Source of the DNA: Theristus sp. LFF4_11
Lineage: Eukaryota; Nematoda; Chromadorea; Monhysterida; Xyalidae
NCBI GenBank assembly: GCA_030248135.1
Contig: JASANC010000350.1
Coordinates: 1-64,000 of the forward strand
Reading direction: 5' to 3'
DNA length: 64,000 nucleotides
The notes below the pieces were generated by a model. It had not been told where the DNA came from, did no database searches, and worked only from the letters and a program-made list of their open reading frames with translations. How positions within the stretch are numbered: the first letter of the stretch is position 1; each line of letters starts with the position of its first letter. Shown here piece after piece: positions 40,322 through 52,765 of this stretch. Both the position numbers and the translations under genes were made by a program.

Positions 40322-41048
40322 TAGGGTTGTTAAAAAAAACAAAAATCGTCATTTTTGTTTGTTTTTTTTAAAAAAATTAAAAAAAAAAATTTCAAAAATC
40401 AAAGTTGTGCTAAATCAATCAGGGAGTCCGAAGAACCACATATGATATGCAAGCGCCTCCCGAATGACTCCCATATGACGGAACTTTGCAGATTTTGTTT
40501 TGGTGACCTCAATTACCCCTTTTCCAAACCGTCACCATGCCTCTTCTTGTGTTTTGACCTCCAAAACGTCACTAATTGTCCCCAGCTAAACTAATGCTAA
40601 AGTGAAGACAAACATACCGCCTTGAAATTCGATCAATTCTTCTGATGGTGTTGCGACGACACGACACGAAGCAGCAAGCAACCAGACAACGTAGCGCTTG
40701 CAAACGGAGCAGCGAGCACAATCGGACGCTCTGCGAGGCGAATCGTCACCTTATCTGCATCGGAAATGGTAGGCCAAGCTTTGGGACGCTCAAAAACTTC
40801 ATCGCAGATGTTGTCGTAGCCTAAAATCAGTCGGTAAAACGGCCCAAAATCGACTGCTAAAGGTTTTACGAGGTATAATCAAAGAAAATTTTTGTTGAAC
40901 TTTCGAAAAATTTTGCCAAAATTGAGGTTTTCAGAGCATATTAGAGGAAAATTTTTCGAATTTCTTTTTTAAAAAAAAATCGGCATTTTTGTTTTTTTTG
41001 ATCACTTTTTTTTAAAAAAAAAATTTTCATTTTTGTTTAACAACCCTA
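40322..41048. mobile_element. hAT-like element, 727 bp, perfect 8-bp target duplication
   Basis: The ends are TAGGGTTGTTAAA and TTTAACAACCCTA, flanked by GTGGGCGT at 40314-40321 and 41049-41056. There is no long frame. Near 40885 it shares a CAACTTTCG..TTTTTGTTG-type stretch, inverted, with the element at 41758-42493. A third partial end (CAGGGTTGTTAAAAAAC) is at 39715. Confidence 0.85.
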
Positions 41049-41056
41049 GTGGGCGT

Positions 41057-41720
41057 GCCGGTTTGGGGGGGGGGTGGTGGCAGTACCGTGGGCCCAAACA
41101 AATTTTCGAAGGGGGGGTATGGTGCCGTGGGGGGGTGCCGACCAAAAAGTGAAGGGGGGTCCAACCTATGGTAACGTGGGACCCCCCCAGGGGGGTCCCA
41201 TGGGGGGGTGCATTTTTTCAAAATTTTCTGTGGGGGGTCCCCCCCCCCCCCCCCCCCATGAAATTTTTTCGCTAAAAAAAATAAAAATAAAATAAAAATT
41301 TAAAATTTAAAAAATAAAAATTTAAAAAACCCCCATAAAGGAAAAACGCTAAATTTAGCTGCAAAATCTTTGAAATTACAATGAAGATGGTCAAGTTATC
41401 ATATATTCAGCTTATATTATAGACTTTATAGACAAAAAATCATGATTTTCGAAAAAAAATTTAGGGTGTGCAGAAAATTTTGGGGGGGGGGGTCTCCGCC
41501 AGACAAAATTTCATGGGGGGTGTGGGGGGGTGTCGGCCAAATTTTCGAGGGGGGGGTCCGATGGGGGGGTGCCCGGTTTTAGGGGGGGGGGCACGGTGCC
41601 CCCCCCCCCCCCCCCCCCCCACCCGACGGTCTCTGGTGCTCTGGGGGGGGGTGTACCCCCCCACCCCCCCCGCCCACGGTACTGGGTGGTGGTAAGTGAG
41701 ATCCCCGGTCGTCTGTAAGG
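41057..41720. repeat. G- and C-homopolymer-rich block between two hAT elements
   Basis: Two sub-blocks (about 41065-41262 and 41480-41700), separated by AT-rich sequence, are crowded with runs of 6-20 G or C, such as the C run at about 41230-41258 and runs near 41590-41620. Related but weaker sequence is at about 42730-42960. The six-frame translations are just glycine/proline strings and I do not regard any as coding. Confidence 0.8.
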
Positions 41721-41757
41721 GGGTGCGCCGCATGCTAATCGGTTCCAGGGGTAGCAC

Positions 41758-42493
41758 TAGAGATGTAAGGGTCAAAAAAAAAAAATTTTTTTAATTTTTT
41801 TTTTCAAAGTTAAAAAAATGAGCATTTTTTATTAAAAATTTTTGAAATTTTTTTTTATGTGCCCTGAAAATGCCGTTTTTGGCATAATTTTTCGAAAGTT
41901 CAACAAAAATTTTCTTTGACTTTACCTTGTCACTTAGTCTTCAACGCTGCAGGTGGTATTCTGGATTGATTTATCGACTGTTTTTAGCCTTGGTGAGTGA
42001 TGATCGACTCGCGCATTGAAGTACTTGAGCGTCGCAAAGGCTAGTTCAACAAATTCCGATGCCGCTAAGGTGAGATAGAAGCAGAGAACTCACATTTACG
42101 CATCGTTTTTCAGGATCTCGAAAGGTTGAAATTGCACTGTCTGCCACTGCAAGCGTAACTTCGTTGGTTGCTCGTTGCTGTTTCGCCTCGTGTCGTCAGC
42201 ATGATCACACCGGTTTGTTGTTGAACTTGTTTCCGTGTTATTTGAGGTGAATTGAGAGGCAAAACACGAGACGTGATGTCGTCGGTGGGAAAATGGGGTC
42301 GCCGAAACCAAGTCTGAAATTTTCACCCTCCTCCCATATGAGTGGGGGTCATATGGTAAGTCGGTGGCTCCTCAGATGGCGATATTCGGACTCCTGAAAA
42401 ATTCTGAACAACTTTCATTTTTTAAAAAAAATTTAAAAAAAAAATTTTTTTTTAAAGAAAAAAAATAGAAATTTTTTTTTCTTGACATCTTTA
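41758..42493. mobile_element. hAT-like element, 736 bp, perfect 8-bp target duplication
   Basis: The terminal sequences TAGAGATGT and ACATCTTTA are inverted with one mismatch. GGTAGCAC flanks both ends (41750-41757 and 42494-42501). The inner ends are A/T homopolymers. Part of its interior is the inverse of the 40.3-41.0 kb element. Confidence 0.85.
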
Positions 42494-42999
42494 GGTAGCA
42501 CCCCTACTCCCCCTGCAATTTTTATTGAAATTTTTTTAAATGAAAAACGCCACAAATTTCAAAAAAGTGCTAAAATAATGATTGTTTGTAAGACTAAATA
42601 ACCTTATACTGTATTATGTACCAAACAAGAAATCATGTTTTTTTTAAATATTGTGGTTTTTAAACAAAAATTCATAACTTTTGAACAAAAAATTTATAAT
42701 TTTTGAGCAAAATTTTCTGATTATGGGAACATTTAGGCAGGGGGTACCGGGTACACAGCGGGGGTTGGGTGTCGAGTCGAGTAGGGGTGGGCGGACCAAG
42801 GGGTACGGGGTCCCGTATGTTTTGGGAAAAGCTGAATGTCACGGGACCCATCCCCACCCTCCCCCCACGAAGCGCAATTTCGTGCTAGGGGTGTACACCC
42901 ATTCCCCACCCCCTCATCTTCGTTACTGGAGGAGTAGGTATCCACTAACCCCCCCCCTTTTGCGCGAACTCGTGCTTAGGACTTAGTAGGTAGGTAATA

Positions 43000-43135
43000 T
43001 CTTTTGTTTTAGTCTCGCGTCTCAATGCGCGCATAAATGGGTAGGCATTCTCATGCACGACGCGGGAATTCAAAATCGGCAAAGGGATCCGAGTCCCCTA
43101 AATAAGGTCGGGTCACTTAGGCTATTCTATACCGT
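43000..43135 (-). repeat. Dispersed repeat family C, copy 2
   Basis: Inverted copy of the sequence at 24328-24458; it lies about 340 bp upstream of the TIL gene start codon. Confidence 0.65.
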
Positions 43136-43472
43136 AGTTTCCTTTTACGTCCACAACCGCACTGAGTCGCAGGTCTTAAAGAAAAGATAATACACCCCTC
43201 ATTTTCGGCATCGGTGGTACTGCTGATGGCACATTCCTGATGCCGCATTATTGCAAAAAAAATGTTTAAAAACCAAAGATGCTTTTTTTGTAGATTATTG
43301 AAAAAGCTAAACTAAGCTGATCAAAATGCTAAGCTACTTTATCTCAAATTATAAAACTGATTTGGGTTTTTGACTCGAGAAGTTTGAAGTGAGTTTGCGA
43401 AAGAAAAACCAAAAAACGAAACTTCAAAACAGTAAGCAGTTTATAGAAAGCAAAGAAGCGGTCAACCACACA

Positions 43473-44331
43473 ATGTACGGTTCACATGTGGGACTTTGGT
43501 TGGTGCTGGTTGTGGTTGTGGCGTTCATGACGGACAGAAGCTCGCAACAACGAGGTTTTTTGTTTACATGCTCATAATATTTTTCTTTTTTTTTGTTTTG
43601 GAGCATTTTGGTAGAAATCCCGAATCAAACTCTTGCGTCAAACAAAATCAAAAGGTTACTATAGAAAAAAGGACGCTGCAAACATTTCAAACAAAATTAT
43701 AAACGGCTGAAAACCGCCAATTACACTCAGAGAGCCGGAACGCCCGAGCAACATTTTTCATGACATTTTGGCAAGCTGCCAGTGGCATATTATACAGTTT
43801 GTTTGTTTACCGATATCCCGTTCTTTATTCCTTCGCAAGCATTGGTTTTTTGCGGAAACACTGACAGGTTTAAACAAAAATGTCTAAAGGTGACGATTTT
43901 TCAGGTAAACGTTTCGTAAACGCACTGATTTTTCAGCGGTTTTTCTTGTTCTGCCACTCTGCAGGCTGAACTTTTGCTAATAATTTTGAATAATTTTGCT
44001 ATTCAGCTGCCACACTGGCGGACGGAGCGGTTAGTGTTTTTTTTTGTTCTTGTCAAAATGCTGAGAACAACATGTTGTCCCGGCTTTCTGAGTGTGAATT
44101 TTAAAGAACAACACCGGCACTTAACTTTCAGTTTCAGTTTGCCCGCCACGAGAACGACTGAACGAGTGTGGCAACCACTGCGAACGACGCTGTGACCTCA
44201 ACGACGGTGGCCCACGACTGTGCACGTTCGACTGCAGACCGCCGGCGTGCGAGTGCCGGGACGCGTTCGCGCGCGTCGGCCCCGCCGGCCCGTGTGTCCC
44301 GGTGGCCCGGTGCTCTTACTACTCTAATTAG
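43473..44331 (+). CDS. Secreted TIL-domain protease inhibitor (91 aa)
   Basis: Exon 43473-43554 encodes a signal peptide (MYGSHVGLWLVLVVVVAFMT), and exon 44138-44331 a trypsin-inhibitor-like domain; the phases agree (92 codons with stop). The domain has the ten cysteines of the TIL fold, in order CPPRERLNEC, GNHC, ERRC, a nine-residue loop, CTFDC, RPPAC, EC, a twelve-residue loop and VPVARC. TIL proteins are small, disulfide-locked inhibitors of serine proteases, secreted by many invertebrates for immunity, digestion control or parasite defence. The loop between cysteines 5 and 6, where the reactive bond lies in Ascaris-type inhibitors, holds Thr-Phe-Asp; a Phe would suit a chymotrypsin-like target (inference). 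The domain call is firm. The first exon is less so, because its donor (GAG|GTTTTT) is weak, though phase, spacing and the signal peptide all fit. Confidence 0.82.
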
Positions 44332-45087
44332 ACTGTTCATCGTGTTTTCGTTTGTTCTATTTGTTTGGTGTTTTGAACTTGTTGTTGTTCATCGGTTTGT
44401 AATAATCCGTGATTGTACGATTGATTCTCGCTTGTTTTGTGTTGTTTTATGTTTTTGTGCTCAGCGTCTCCTAAATTTTCTTGAAGCTTTCATTTTTTTG
44501 GTTGCAACGTTTGATGAAAACTCTGTTTCATTTTGATTTGAGTAAAGTTATTTTTTTGCGCATCCTCAACAAACCCAACCACAAGTCTTGTCAACAAACA
44601 AAAAGTCAGCGAATTTACAAACTACACTATACATAACTGTTAATCGTAGTTTAGCTTTTGTTGTGACGTTGAACCCAGAAATGAAATGGTAAAAGCCAAT
44701 AATTAACTACATTTTATTGTATTACGCAAACAAATACCAATCAGTCTGAAAACTAACGTATAAAAATGCCCAGTATCGGTTATCAATCAAAAGCATCCTG
44801 CGCAGCGCACACGCGCGTGTGTATCACACATCGGATGTGTGACTCTGTCGCTGCGTAACTTTATATTGATTTGAGAGCATTAATGGCACTAATTGGCCAA
44901 TAATGCCTGTTTATTGCTGCTGTTGTGTTGGTGTAACAGCACAAAAATGCTGGACATTCAAAAATATCTGCAAATACAGCTCTAATTTCGATGTTTGCTA
45001 ACTGATTTGCCGTGTACCAACGAACCACCAAGCAACGTCCCACAGCAGATATCGGGCAAAACTCTCCAAAAAAGCTCAAAAATCTTC
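44332..45087. other. Spacer between TIL and fucosyltransferase genes
   Basis: AT-rich and T-rich sequence following the TIL stop, probably its 3' UTR and the next gene's upstream region. I see no exon or recognised repeat. Confidence 0.5.
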
Positions 45088-47367
45088 ATGAAAAGGTGGT
45101 TGAAAACAATAACTGCTGTATTTGCATTTTTCACGCTTTTCACCATTGTTCAGCATGACATTCGTCGCTTGCGGCAGCGGCACTTTTTACTCGCCAACTT
45201 TTATTCGCTGTCAAAATCCAGAATCATGGTATGAATCTGTTTTGTTTCTTGGTGAACAAAAATTTTTTTAATATTCATGGTATGCTTATGCTGATTGTTC
45301 GTACACAGCAGCATTCATTTGTTAAATGAAATCAGACCCTTCAGAACCTCAAATGTTACACAATCTTGCCTTTAAAACCAAAAAATGGCAAAAAATGTTC
45401 AAATTAAAAACAGACATCGCATAGAAAACTGAATAGCTGACACTCAGCTTTTCCCGTCAACAATCGTTTTCAGCACAGCTTCTCTCGTCTCGACCGTCGA
45501 TCAAACGGCTCAACGTCACCACTTCACCAGCGCCACAACAAGTCGGCCGCATTTCACCACCAACATCACCACCACAACAACGCATCATCCCCAGTCACCT
45601 TCGTGACGGTCAGCCAGGCGATGGGCTACACCGGCAATCGCCTGTTTGCCTACGCGTCGCTGTACGCGATCGCAACGCAGAACAACAAACGGCCGTTTCT
45701 GAAGTCAACTAACGCCATCTATCGAGAGTTGAACTCGATTTGGCAGCTGCAGTTGATCCCGCCAGTTGACTCGATCGCGAATCTGGTGGAGACGCACGAA
45801 GACGGCCACGCGCATGCCGTCAGCGAACGGCTGATGCGCCGGCTGCCCGCGCGGCAAAATGTCACCATTTACGGCTTTCTTGGCACTTTTGGCTATTGGG
45901 CGAACTTCTCGAACGAAATTCGGGCCGAATTTCGACGGTTTCGCCCGGACGTTCTCAACGCGTGCCAACGGAACTTGCGATCGCTGCTGAAGGTTGACAG
46001 CTTCTTGTTAGAAAGCTTACATAGTTTCCAAAACTTTTGCAAACTTTTTGTTGATTGATGTCAGAAAAACCTGCACACGCATCGAGAAAACAGTTTCACG
46101 CAGTGTTTCATGCCTGTTCGTTCAGTTTCTGCCTGCTACACTGGAACTGCCTCCGTGAATAGTTGCTTGAAACGTTAGCGTGTTTTATATGTTCAATGCA
46201 CTGCATTGCACTGTACCCATTGATTTCCACAACTCGGGGGATCGAGCTCCGTCGACAGGTGAATGTATGGAACCTGTTGATCGGAAACACCAGCCGCTCT
46301 TGACAGCCTTCAGGGCGCATTTCTGGGTCAGCTCTGGCGTGTTTGTTCGTTCCTCTCACCGGATGATCACTTTCAATATGAATGGAAAAAGTAACCGCGA
46401 ACCGTGTCCAGGTTGCCGAGGGCGCCGTCACCAAGTGTATCGTTGTTGGCGTCCACTGCAGACGGGGCGACTTCGCGGATGCCACGGAACGCCGCACCAC
46501 CGGGCGCATGCCGGCGGACGCGATTTATGTGAAACACGCAATCAGACACCACAGACAACGGTGAGCGGACGACTGTGATCGTGTGAAGTTGCTTTCAGGA
46601 TTTTCGATTTTTCTGGGTTTTTTTTTGTCATCATAAGTCAACTTAAAACGAACTGAAGGTTTTCGTGTTCGCGGCATCTTTTGGATTTTTGCGCCTTCGA
46701 CCGTTCGGTATCGATAGTATTCAGTGTTTTCTCAGAAGCTTATTCTGCTGATTCTACCCGTACGTGCAGTGCACTTGCCAGTTGTCACCAATTGGTGTGT
46801 ATATGCGCGACAAACTGGACGCACAATTCTTATGATACAAGACGAAATCAGCGCCCACAAGTTTGCAGACTGCAAAACACCAGCGACGCGTCGTCCAATT
46901 GCACTCGTTTCCTGGTGTACGGCAACACGCCAAGTTGGAACCGCAAATATTTCGCTCGTTACGACGACGTCGTCATCGTCGACCAGAACAACTCGGTCGC
47001 TGTCGATCTGTGCATGATGGCGCAATCGAATCACTCCATAATGACCACTGGTTAGAGCCGAAAAAACACGTTTTGTCACAACCGGACAAGCTCGGGAGAA
47101 AGAGGAGACTGAGTGCGGGGGCGCTGGTAAGACCCCAATAAGAAGTGGTAAGAGGTAAAAAATTTAAAAATAAAAAACAACAACAGAAAACGTAGAATGC
47201 GAGATTTTCCAACTGCAGGCACATTCAGCTGGTGGACTGCGTTTTTAGCGAGTGGCATCAGTCACGGTCATGTTACGTATCAGAAAGACTATGCGCATCC
47301 AAATTCACCGCTGTCACGTGACTTGAAACCGTCAGAGTATTTCCCGCCGTCCTGGGTGGCTTTGTGA
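45088..47367 (+). CDS. Alpha-1,2-fucosyltransferase, GT11 family (379 aa)
   Basis: Exons 45088-45228, 45474-45992, 46412-46560, 46869-47050 and 47219-47367 join in phase (380 codons with stop). GT11 enzymes move fucose from GDP-fucose to galactose of glycans in the Golgi. The first exon encodes a short cytosolic end and a membrane anchor (about residues 8-25, ITAVFAFFTLFTIV), as expected for a type II Golgi protein, followed by a His/Asn-rich stem. The catalytic part starts with 'VSQAMGYTGNRLFAYASLYA' (usual GGxGNQxFxYA motif; Gln is replaced by Arg here). Exon 3 has the GDP-fucose motif VGVHCRRGDF (about 232-241). Exon 4 has LCMMAQSNHSIMTTG, continuing into TFSWWTAFLA in exon 5, matching the FUT1/FUT2 pattern of NH-hydrophobic-TxGTF. 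Length is normal for the family. Intron 2 holds a SINE fragment. Confidence 0.9.
46228..46275 (+). mobile_element. SINE fragment (box-B-like part)
   Basis: CTCGGGGGATCGAGCTCCGTCGACAGGTG resembles the CTCGGGGGATCGAGCCCCGCCGACGGGGTG of the SINE at 57383. Only this part is recognisable. It lies in the fucosyltransferase intron. Confidence 0.45.
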
Positions 47368-49669
47368 TTGTGATATGCCTTTGGAATGTTCGGTGTTTTG
47401 ATGTTGTTTCAAAGTTCTCTTAAAAAAGTCTGTGGTTTTTACGCTCGTTTCTTTTTTTGTCGGCGGTTTTAAGCGGCATTCATGAAGCTGTATTTAGTGA
47501 CCGCGCAGCCATGTTTTAACACAGCTACGCGTCACTAAATACTGCTTCATGAATGCCACTTTACTTCAACGCCAGATTCACTGAATGCCATACATCCTTG
47601 TGATCATTAATCCACCATGAACTCTCTGATTTTAATTTTGAGCCAACAAAAGTTTAGCTCTCAGCAAACAAACTGGTTTTCAAACGTTTCAGCTGTTTCC
47701 GTCGTTTGCTACAAAAATAATGCGAGTAAAAACACATGGCATACGTCGTCGAACACGTCACAGTAAGGTGGAGACCAGTATTGCTGCAAAACACTAGTTT
47801 AACAGAGAGTACAACAAATTAGAGGTCCCCAACATATTGTTGTCTCCCAAGGGAATGTGGAAAAAAGGTTCTTGTGGTTTGTGTGACACAAAAACGCTTC
47901 GAAACCCATACACAAATTTAGCCATTTGTCATGAAAATTTATTTCATGGTGGCTTAATCAAACTTTTTTATGAATGGTAAAGATTGTTTTGTGAGAATGA
48001 CGTTGAAATAAGCGTTTTCGACTCGGGGCTTCATCATATCGGCCTTGAAAAAAAAACTGCTGAAATTGTGGATACAGGTGGAAATCATGCAGAAATTGGT
48101 ATGTCAGAAGAAATTATTGAATGGTGGCGCTGGATTTGAAGGGGTACAGTCTCACTGACATACTATGTGCTTTTGTGCATCAGCAAAACTGTGAACAATG
48201 GTTTACGATATCTGCCGTAGTCGGTCTTGACACGATCTCACCTTTACAGGCTGTATTGAAGTGAAAGCAGCTGGCCAGTAAAAACGTAAGATACCGTATT
48301 TTAATTAAAAACTGCTCAGTCATTCGGTGAACGGCATATTCATTAACATATATTTTTGGGGGCGCGCGGTGCATGTTGCATTTTACATTTTGCATTTGCA
48401 TTTTGCATGGTCATGCCAGCGCGTGTGTGCGTCAAACAATAGCCGCTTCGACTGTTTCAACTGTCAAGTTTTCCAGCTTCTGCCGGGTGTGCGTGTGTGC
48501 TTTCGTGCTGATAATTACAATGGTGACGCAACAATACACGTCTCGTCTCTGCAGTGCTGTACTTTGTTGTTGTGCTGTAGTATTTAGTCGTAATTTCATA
48601 TATTACGACCGCGGCGGAAATATGAGTGTATCCGTTGCTATGCGGGCGTACAAAAGGCTTAGCGGTAATCCGGCATGAGCTCTCTAATCAGGCGTTATTC
48701 TGGAGATATTGAGTTGTCGAGGAAAAAACTTCTCACGTGTTTTTGTTTCAGTGCATTACTTCTCATAAACGAAATTAATAAAGCACGCATGACCGTTTTG
48801 TTGTATGGATTTTTCGATCCCTGTTTTTTTTAAAACCTGCTGGATTACATAAGTTACAATGTCGTTCGAGAATAAACGGTCGAGAAAAAAAATGTATTCT
48901 GTTTCATAAAATGCGGTTTCTGATATCGAGATCGACAGAATGAAATTGTCGATGGTTTCTCGCACAAAATGCGCTAAATACTGTATACAATATTTACCCT
49001 TGAGAATGGCGTTCTTGAAAATGAAAACTATGTCTTCAAAAAACCTGTCTGTCTCTCCTTGAAAAAAAACTTAGTGCTGTGCGGATACTGCGGAACGTCA
49101 TGTACGATAATTTTCTGCTTTTTTCTCTATTTCTAATTATGGTTGTCAAATGAAATCATGGGAAAAGCGCAGCTTGTTTACGTTATATGCATCATCAGTA
49201 AAATTATTAGTGCAGAGTTTTTGCTTTGGTAAAAGGTCCGGTGGCCGAAAATCACGTACTAATCGGCGCACCGTTGTGTGGAGACCATTATTTTGAAATT
49301 TTCTGACAATTTATTAACAGTAACCGGTGTATTCCGTTGACCACTCCAAATGATGAGGAAAATATGCTCACGTTTGGATGTTCTGGTGTGGATTTTGCTG
49401 GCATTAAAATCAACATACACCGTGTGCGTTTCATGAAACAGCAAATGAAACTGCCAAATCTCATAATAGCGTATGCGGCCACGGCCGAATGAATAAACTT
49501 TGCAGATCCTCGTTTTATGTTGTCAGTGTATAGATATTGTTTTTTCAGCGTCCTAGGTTGTGCCGAGTGGTCGAGATCAGAAGCAAAACTTGAAAATTAA
49601 AAAAAAAACAAAAAAAAACAAAACAAAACAAAACAAAACTCGAATCGAACCCGCACTAAACGAACAACA
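47368..49669. other. Spacer with one hairpin MITE, no gene seen
   Basis: Apart from the hairpin element at 47470 this is AT-rich. Short runs such as TTTTGCATTTGCATTTTGCATG (about 48385) are simple sequence. Open frames near 48.3-48.7 kb lack convincing splice sites or homology. Confidence 0.45.
47470..47570. mobile_element. Hairpin MITE family A, copy 3
   Basis: TTTAAGCGGCATTCATGAAG on the left and its complement ending CTTCATGAATGCCACTTTA on the right, with arms continuing through TATTTAGTGAC(G)CGC. It lies about 100 bp after the fucosyltransferase stop. Confidence 0.75.
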
Positions 49670-51609
49670 ATGCCGAAATGCACGGTGGTCGCGTTCGATC
49701 CGCCGACCTCGTTCGACCCGATCGACCAGTTCGGCCGTGTCGGCATCCTCGAGATGGCCACCGAGTACATTTGCGCCGATGAAATTCGAAAGATACTGCC
49801 GAAGACGGGCGTCACGTTTCACGTCAACCGCATGGACAACGGCGTCGGCACGTGCAAGTCGCTGGACGGACTGAACGGATTCAAGAGCGACGTGCAACGC
49901 GCCACGCGTGGTCTGCTGCCGGACGTGGGCGTCGACGTCGTCCTGTTTGGATGTGCGTGTCCCCCGGGTCCCGGGGCTGCTTGTTTGAAAAAACTGGTGT
50001 TCACAGTGCTGTTCAGGCATATAGTTTGTGTAGACTCACAACTGCGTGAACTTAAAACTTTTCGTGCAAGCCTTCTAGAGTCCCGAAGGGCATTTTTTTG
50101 TTATGGTGTGCAGACACTGACAGATTCATTCGAATGCAACAGTTTGCACTTGAGTTTATACTCCCATACAGTTACACGCGTGGGAACGCTTGTGTTTGTG
50201 TTAAAACTGAAGTCTATAAACTCTCTTTAGTTTTCTAGTTTTTTAGTCAACTGTGCTAAATGTGTTGCTTCAAAAGATTAGACACCAAAATGTTTACTAT
50301 ACTGTTGACCAAAAATGCTGTGCGTGTTTTCAAATCAACATTTTGTTGATGAGTTCATGGTAAACACTTTTTTCTCCCATTTTCAATAATAAAAAACGTC
50401 GCGTTCACAGGCACCGCAGCTTCCGCCCTGATTGGTCCTGACGTGTTGGCCGAGGAAATTCGAAAGGCTCAACCGAGCGCCCAGCCAGTGACGCCGTTCA
50501 GTGCCGCCGTGCAGGCGCTCCGAGTGCTCGGCGTCAAGAAGTTGTCCGTGTTGACGCCGTATCTGAAGGTGGCTGGAGTGCGAGTTGCGATAAAAATGTC
50601 CGAACTCGCGTCCAATGGCGTGTCCCGCCGCGTGTCCTGGTTTTTGTTGACTGATTGATTTTCGTTGCAGCCCATTGACGAGAAAGTCTGCGAGCAACTG
50701 GAGCAGGCCGGCTTCGAGGTGCTCAGCTACGCCGGCTTCGGCGCGCCGACCAGCCGTCAGACTTCAAGCACGCCGCCGAGTTTCATTCGCGAGCAGGCGC
50801 TCAAAGTGATGCACCCAGACGCGGACGCGCTCTTCGTCTCGTGCACTTCGGTCTCTGGCAAAACGCGGTTTCGCAATGATTGGCTTTAGTAATTGGAATA
50901 AATCGTGACCATGCCGCTGATGGTTGCCTGTACCATATAGCCGTGCGTGGTGAATCGTGGTACACATTGTGGCAAGTGCGTCGCGGTTATTTACCACACC
51001 ACCGTCGCACGGGCATCGCCTGTCCTGTATGTGCGCACACTGAGAAGACGTTGTCAGCAAAATTGGCTACTAAACGGCTGAACCAATTTTGTTTCAACCA
51101 TTGTGGATCGTGTCTCTGAAGAACTTCATTGAACAGTGAAGACAAATTGGCAAAAGTACAAAACAAGTTGTTAAAAAACCGTTTTTTTCGACGGGGCCAA
51201 GGTCTTACCGGAAGTGCTGACCATTCCCGTGCGACGGTGTGGTGGAGCAATGATACTAGTTGCCACAAATTTATTCCATGGATGCATCATTCCACACCGT
51301 GTTGCCGCAATTGCACCATCGCACGCGAATGATGCAGACTGGACTACATCGGATACCGTATTTACAGTTTGAATCCACCCAATCAGCTCGAAGCGTTTCT
51401 CAAGTTCTGTTTGATCTCTTTGCATGCTTGTTACACAGATTCGTGTTGTTGACCTGATCGACGAATTGGAGCGATCTATCGGCCGACCAGTGGTGACGGC
51501 AAATCAGGCGCTCGCCTGGCAAGGCTGGCAGTGTCTGTCACGTGACCACCCCGGCATACCGCACGTCAACGGATATGGACGATTGTTCCATGTGAAACTC
51601 TCTGATTGA
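49670..51609 (+). CDS. Maleate isomerase/EutA/arylmalonate decarboxylase-like enzyme (263 aa)
   Basis: Exons 49670-49952, 50411-50568, 50671-50850 and 51439-51609 join in phase (264 codons with stop). This is the Asp/Glu racemase-like superfamily branch containing maleate cis-trans isomerase, ectoine-utilisation EutA and arylmalonate decarboxylase. These enzymes use one or two active-site cysteines in mirror-related half-domains. Both are present: Cys95 in LFGCTAAS, its codon split by intron 1, and Cys205 in FVSCTS, just before intron 3. Further family marks are TPFSAAVQALRVLGVKKLSV, EQALKVMHPDADALF, 'RVVDLIDELERSIGRPVVTA' and NQALAWQ. With no signal peptide it is probably cytosolic. The family is mainly bacterial; three introns show this copy is a true animal gene. 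Substrate cannot be read from sequence. Confidence 0.88.
50990..51340. repeat. Repeat family D ends (CCCGTGCGACGGTGTGG) in intron 3 of the EutA-like gene
   Basis: CACCACCGTCGCACGGGCAT at about 50997 and CCCGTGCGACGGTGTGGTGG at about 51225 are in inverted orientation; CACCATCGCACGCG at about 51316 may be another end. The same sequence borders the element at 62.3-62.55 kb. This looks like one or two short inverted-repeat elements within the intron. Confidence 0.5.
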
Positions 51610-51819
51610 TTAGGAATTGCTTTGTTTGTTCGAAAATCAACAGTGTTGTTACTGGATTACTATTTGGTGAAAACATTGGCGTGGAACTTTTAATAATAGC
51701 TGTAGCCAAGCTGCGAGGCAAGCGTAAAGTTGGCAACACACGGCGACGTTGCGTTTGACGGCGCTCCCAGACACGATTGACTAATGCGACACGAGTTTCG
51801 CGCGAAATGTGTTCTAGGC

Positions 51820-51897
51820 TAAGGGCGCATTCATGCTGCAGTATTTAGTGCCACAGCTGCGCGAGCACTGAATACTGCAACATGAATGCGCCTAAGG
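51820..51897. mobile_element. Hairpin MITE family A, copy 4
   Basis: CTAAGGGCGCATTCATGCTGCAGTATTTAGTG is mirrored by CACTGAATACTGCAACATGAATGCGCCTAAG. It is shorter than the other copies and lacks their central part. Confidence 0.7.
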
Positions 51898-52765
51898 CTA
51901 AACTACTTCCTGGCTATTTCCAGGCTATTTTTCGACTTTGAAAAATGCCTTCGTAGACGTCCAGTTTTATTTTTTGTTTTGCACTGCTTCGGGGAATCCA
52001 ATTTCATGGTTGTCCATATCTATAGTCTACTGAACAAAAACTGAACTGGCCAGTCTTTTTTTGAGCGACAAAACTTTGCTTCTAGACCTCCACCAGCTAG
52101 GCTGCTGCTTGCAACGTGGTTTCGTTTTAAAAAAAGTTTAACCGGGATGGTGAGCCGTCCGTTCCCGAAACTCACCGGAGTTTGGTACCGTCGGGTTTCC
52201 GGAATCATTGGAAGGGTGGGGCGGGGGGTGTGCTAAAAATAAAGGTTTATTTTTTGTTTTGTTTTCATGCGAAACTCGTTCCTGAGATACAGACGACAAT
52301 CGGCGGGTGTCACGTGACAGCTGTATGCTTGACACCACGCGTGCCGACCGCAGAATGCAGCTGTGCAAACCAAAATGCACCGTGCAACGACGGTGTGCCG
52401 AAAGCAAACAGAAAATCACCAGAAAATTCATGATATCGCCAGACGGATGAACTAAACACCAACAACAGGGGGCAGTTTCGAAGTTTGAATTCTTTTTTTC
52501 TGAGTACGGTTTATTGTGCATGGCTTTTCTGCGAAAAAGCACTCTGAATCGGGCGGGTGGGGGTCGCTCGCAACATCACAAGCACCTTGATGACGAGCCG
52601 AGCGGATCCGGCTTTCAGTTTGGCTCCCGATAGGGGAACTCTTTTTTTACTGGAAATTTTCATTCAATCAGCCGGATGCAATGAAAAACGTGATGCTGAT
52701 AAAAATGTTCAATGTTGCTGATAAAAAAAAGCACTCGCTTCAAAATGGCAGTGCAACGTACCACA

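Noticed and set aside
41461..41775. Gly/Pro-rich open frames
   Set aside because: They are translations of G and C homopolymers with no start context, splice sites or non-repetitive part.
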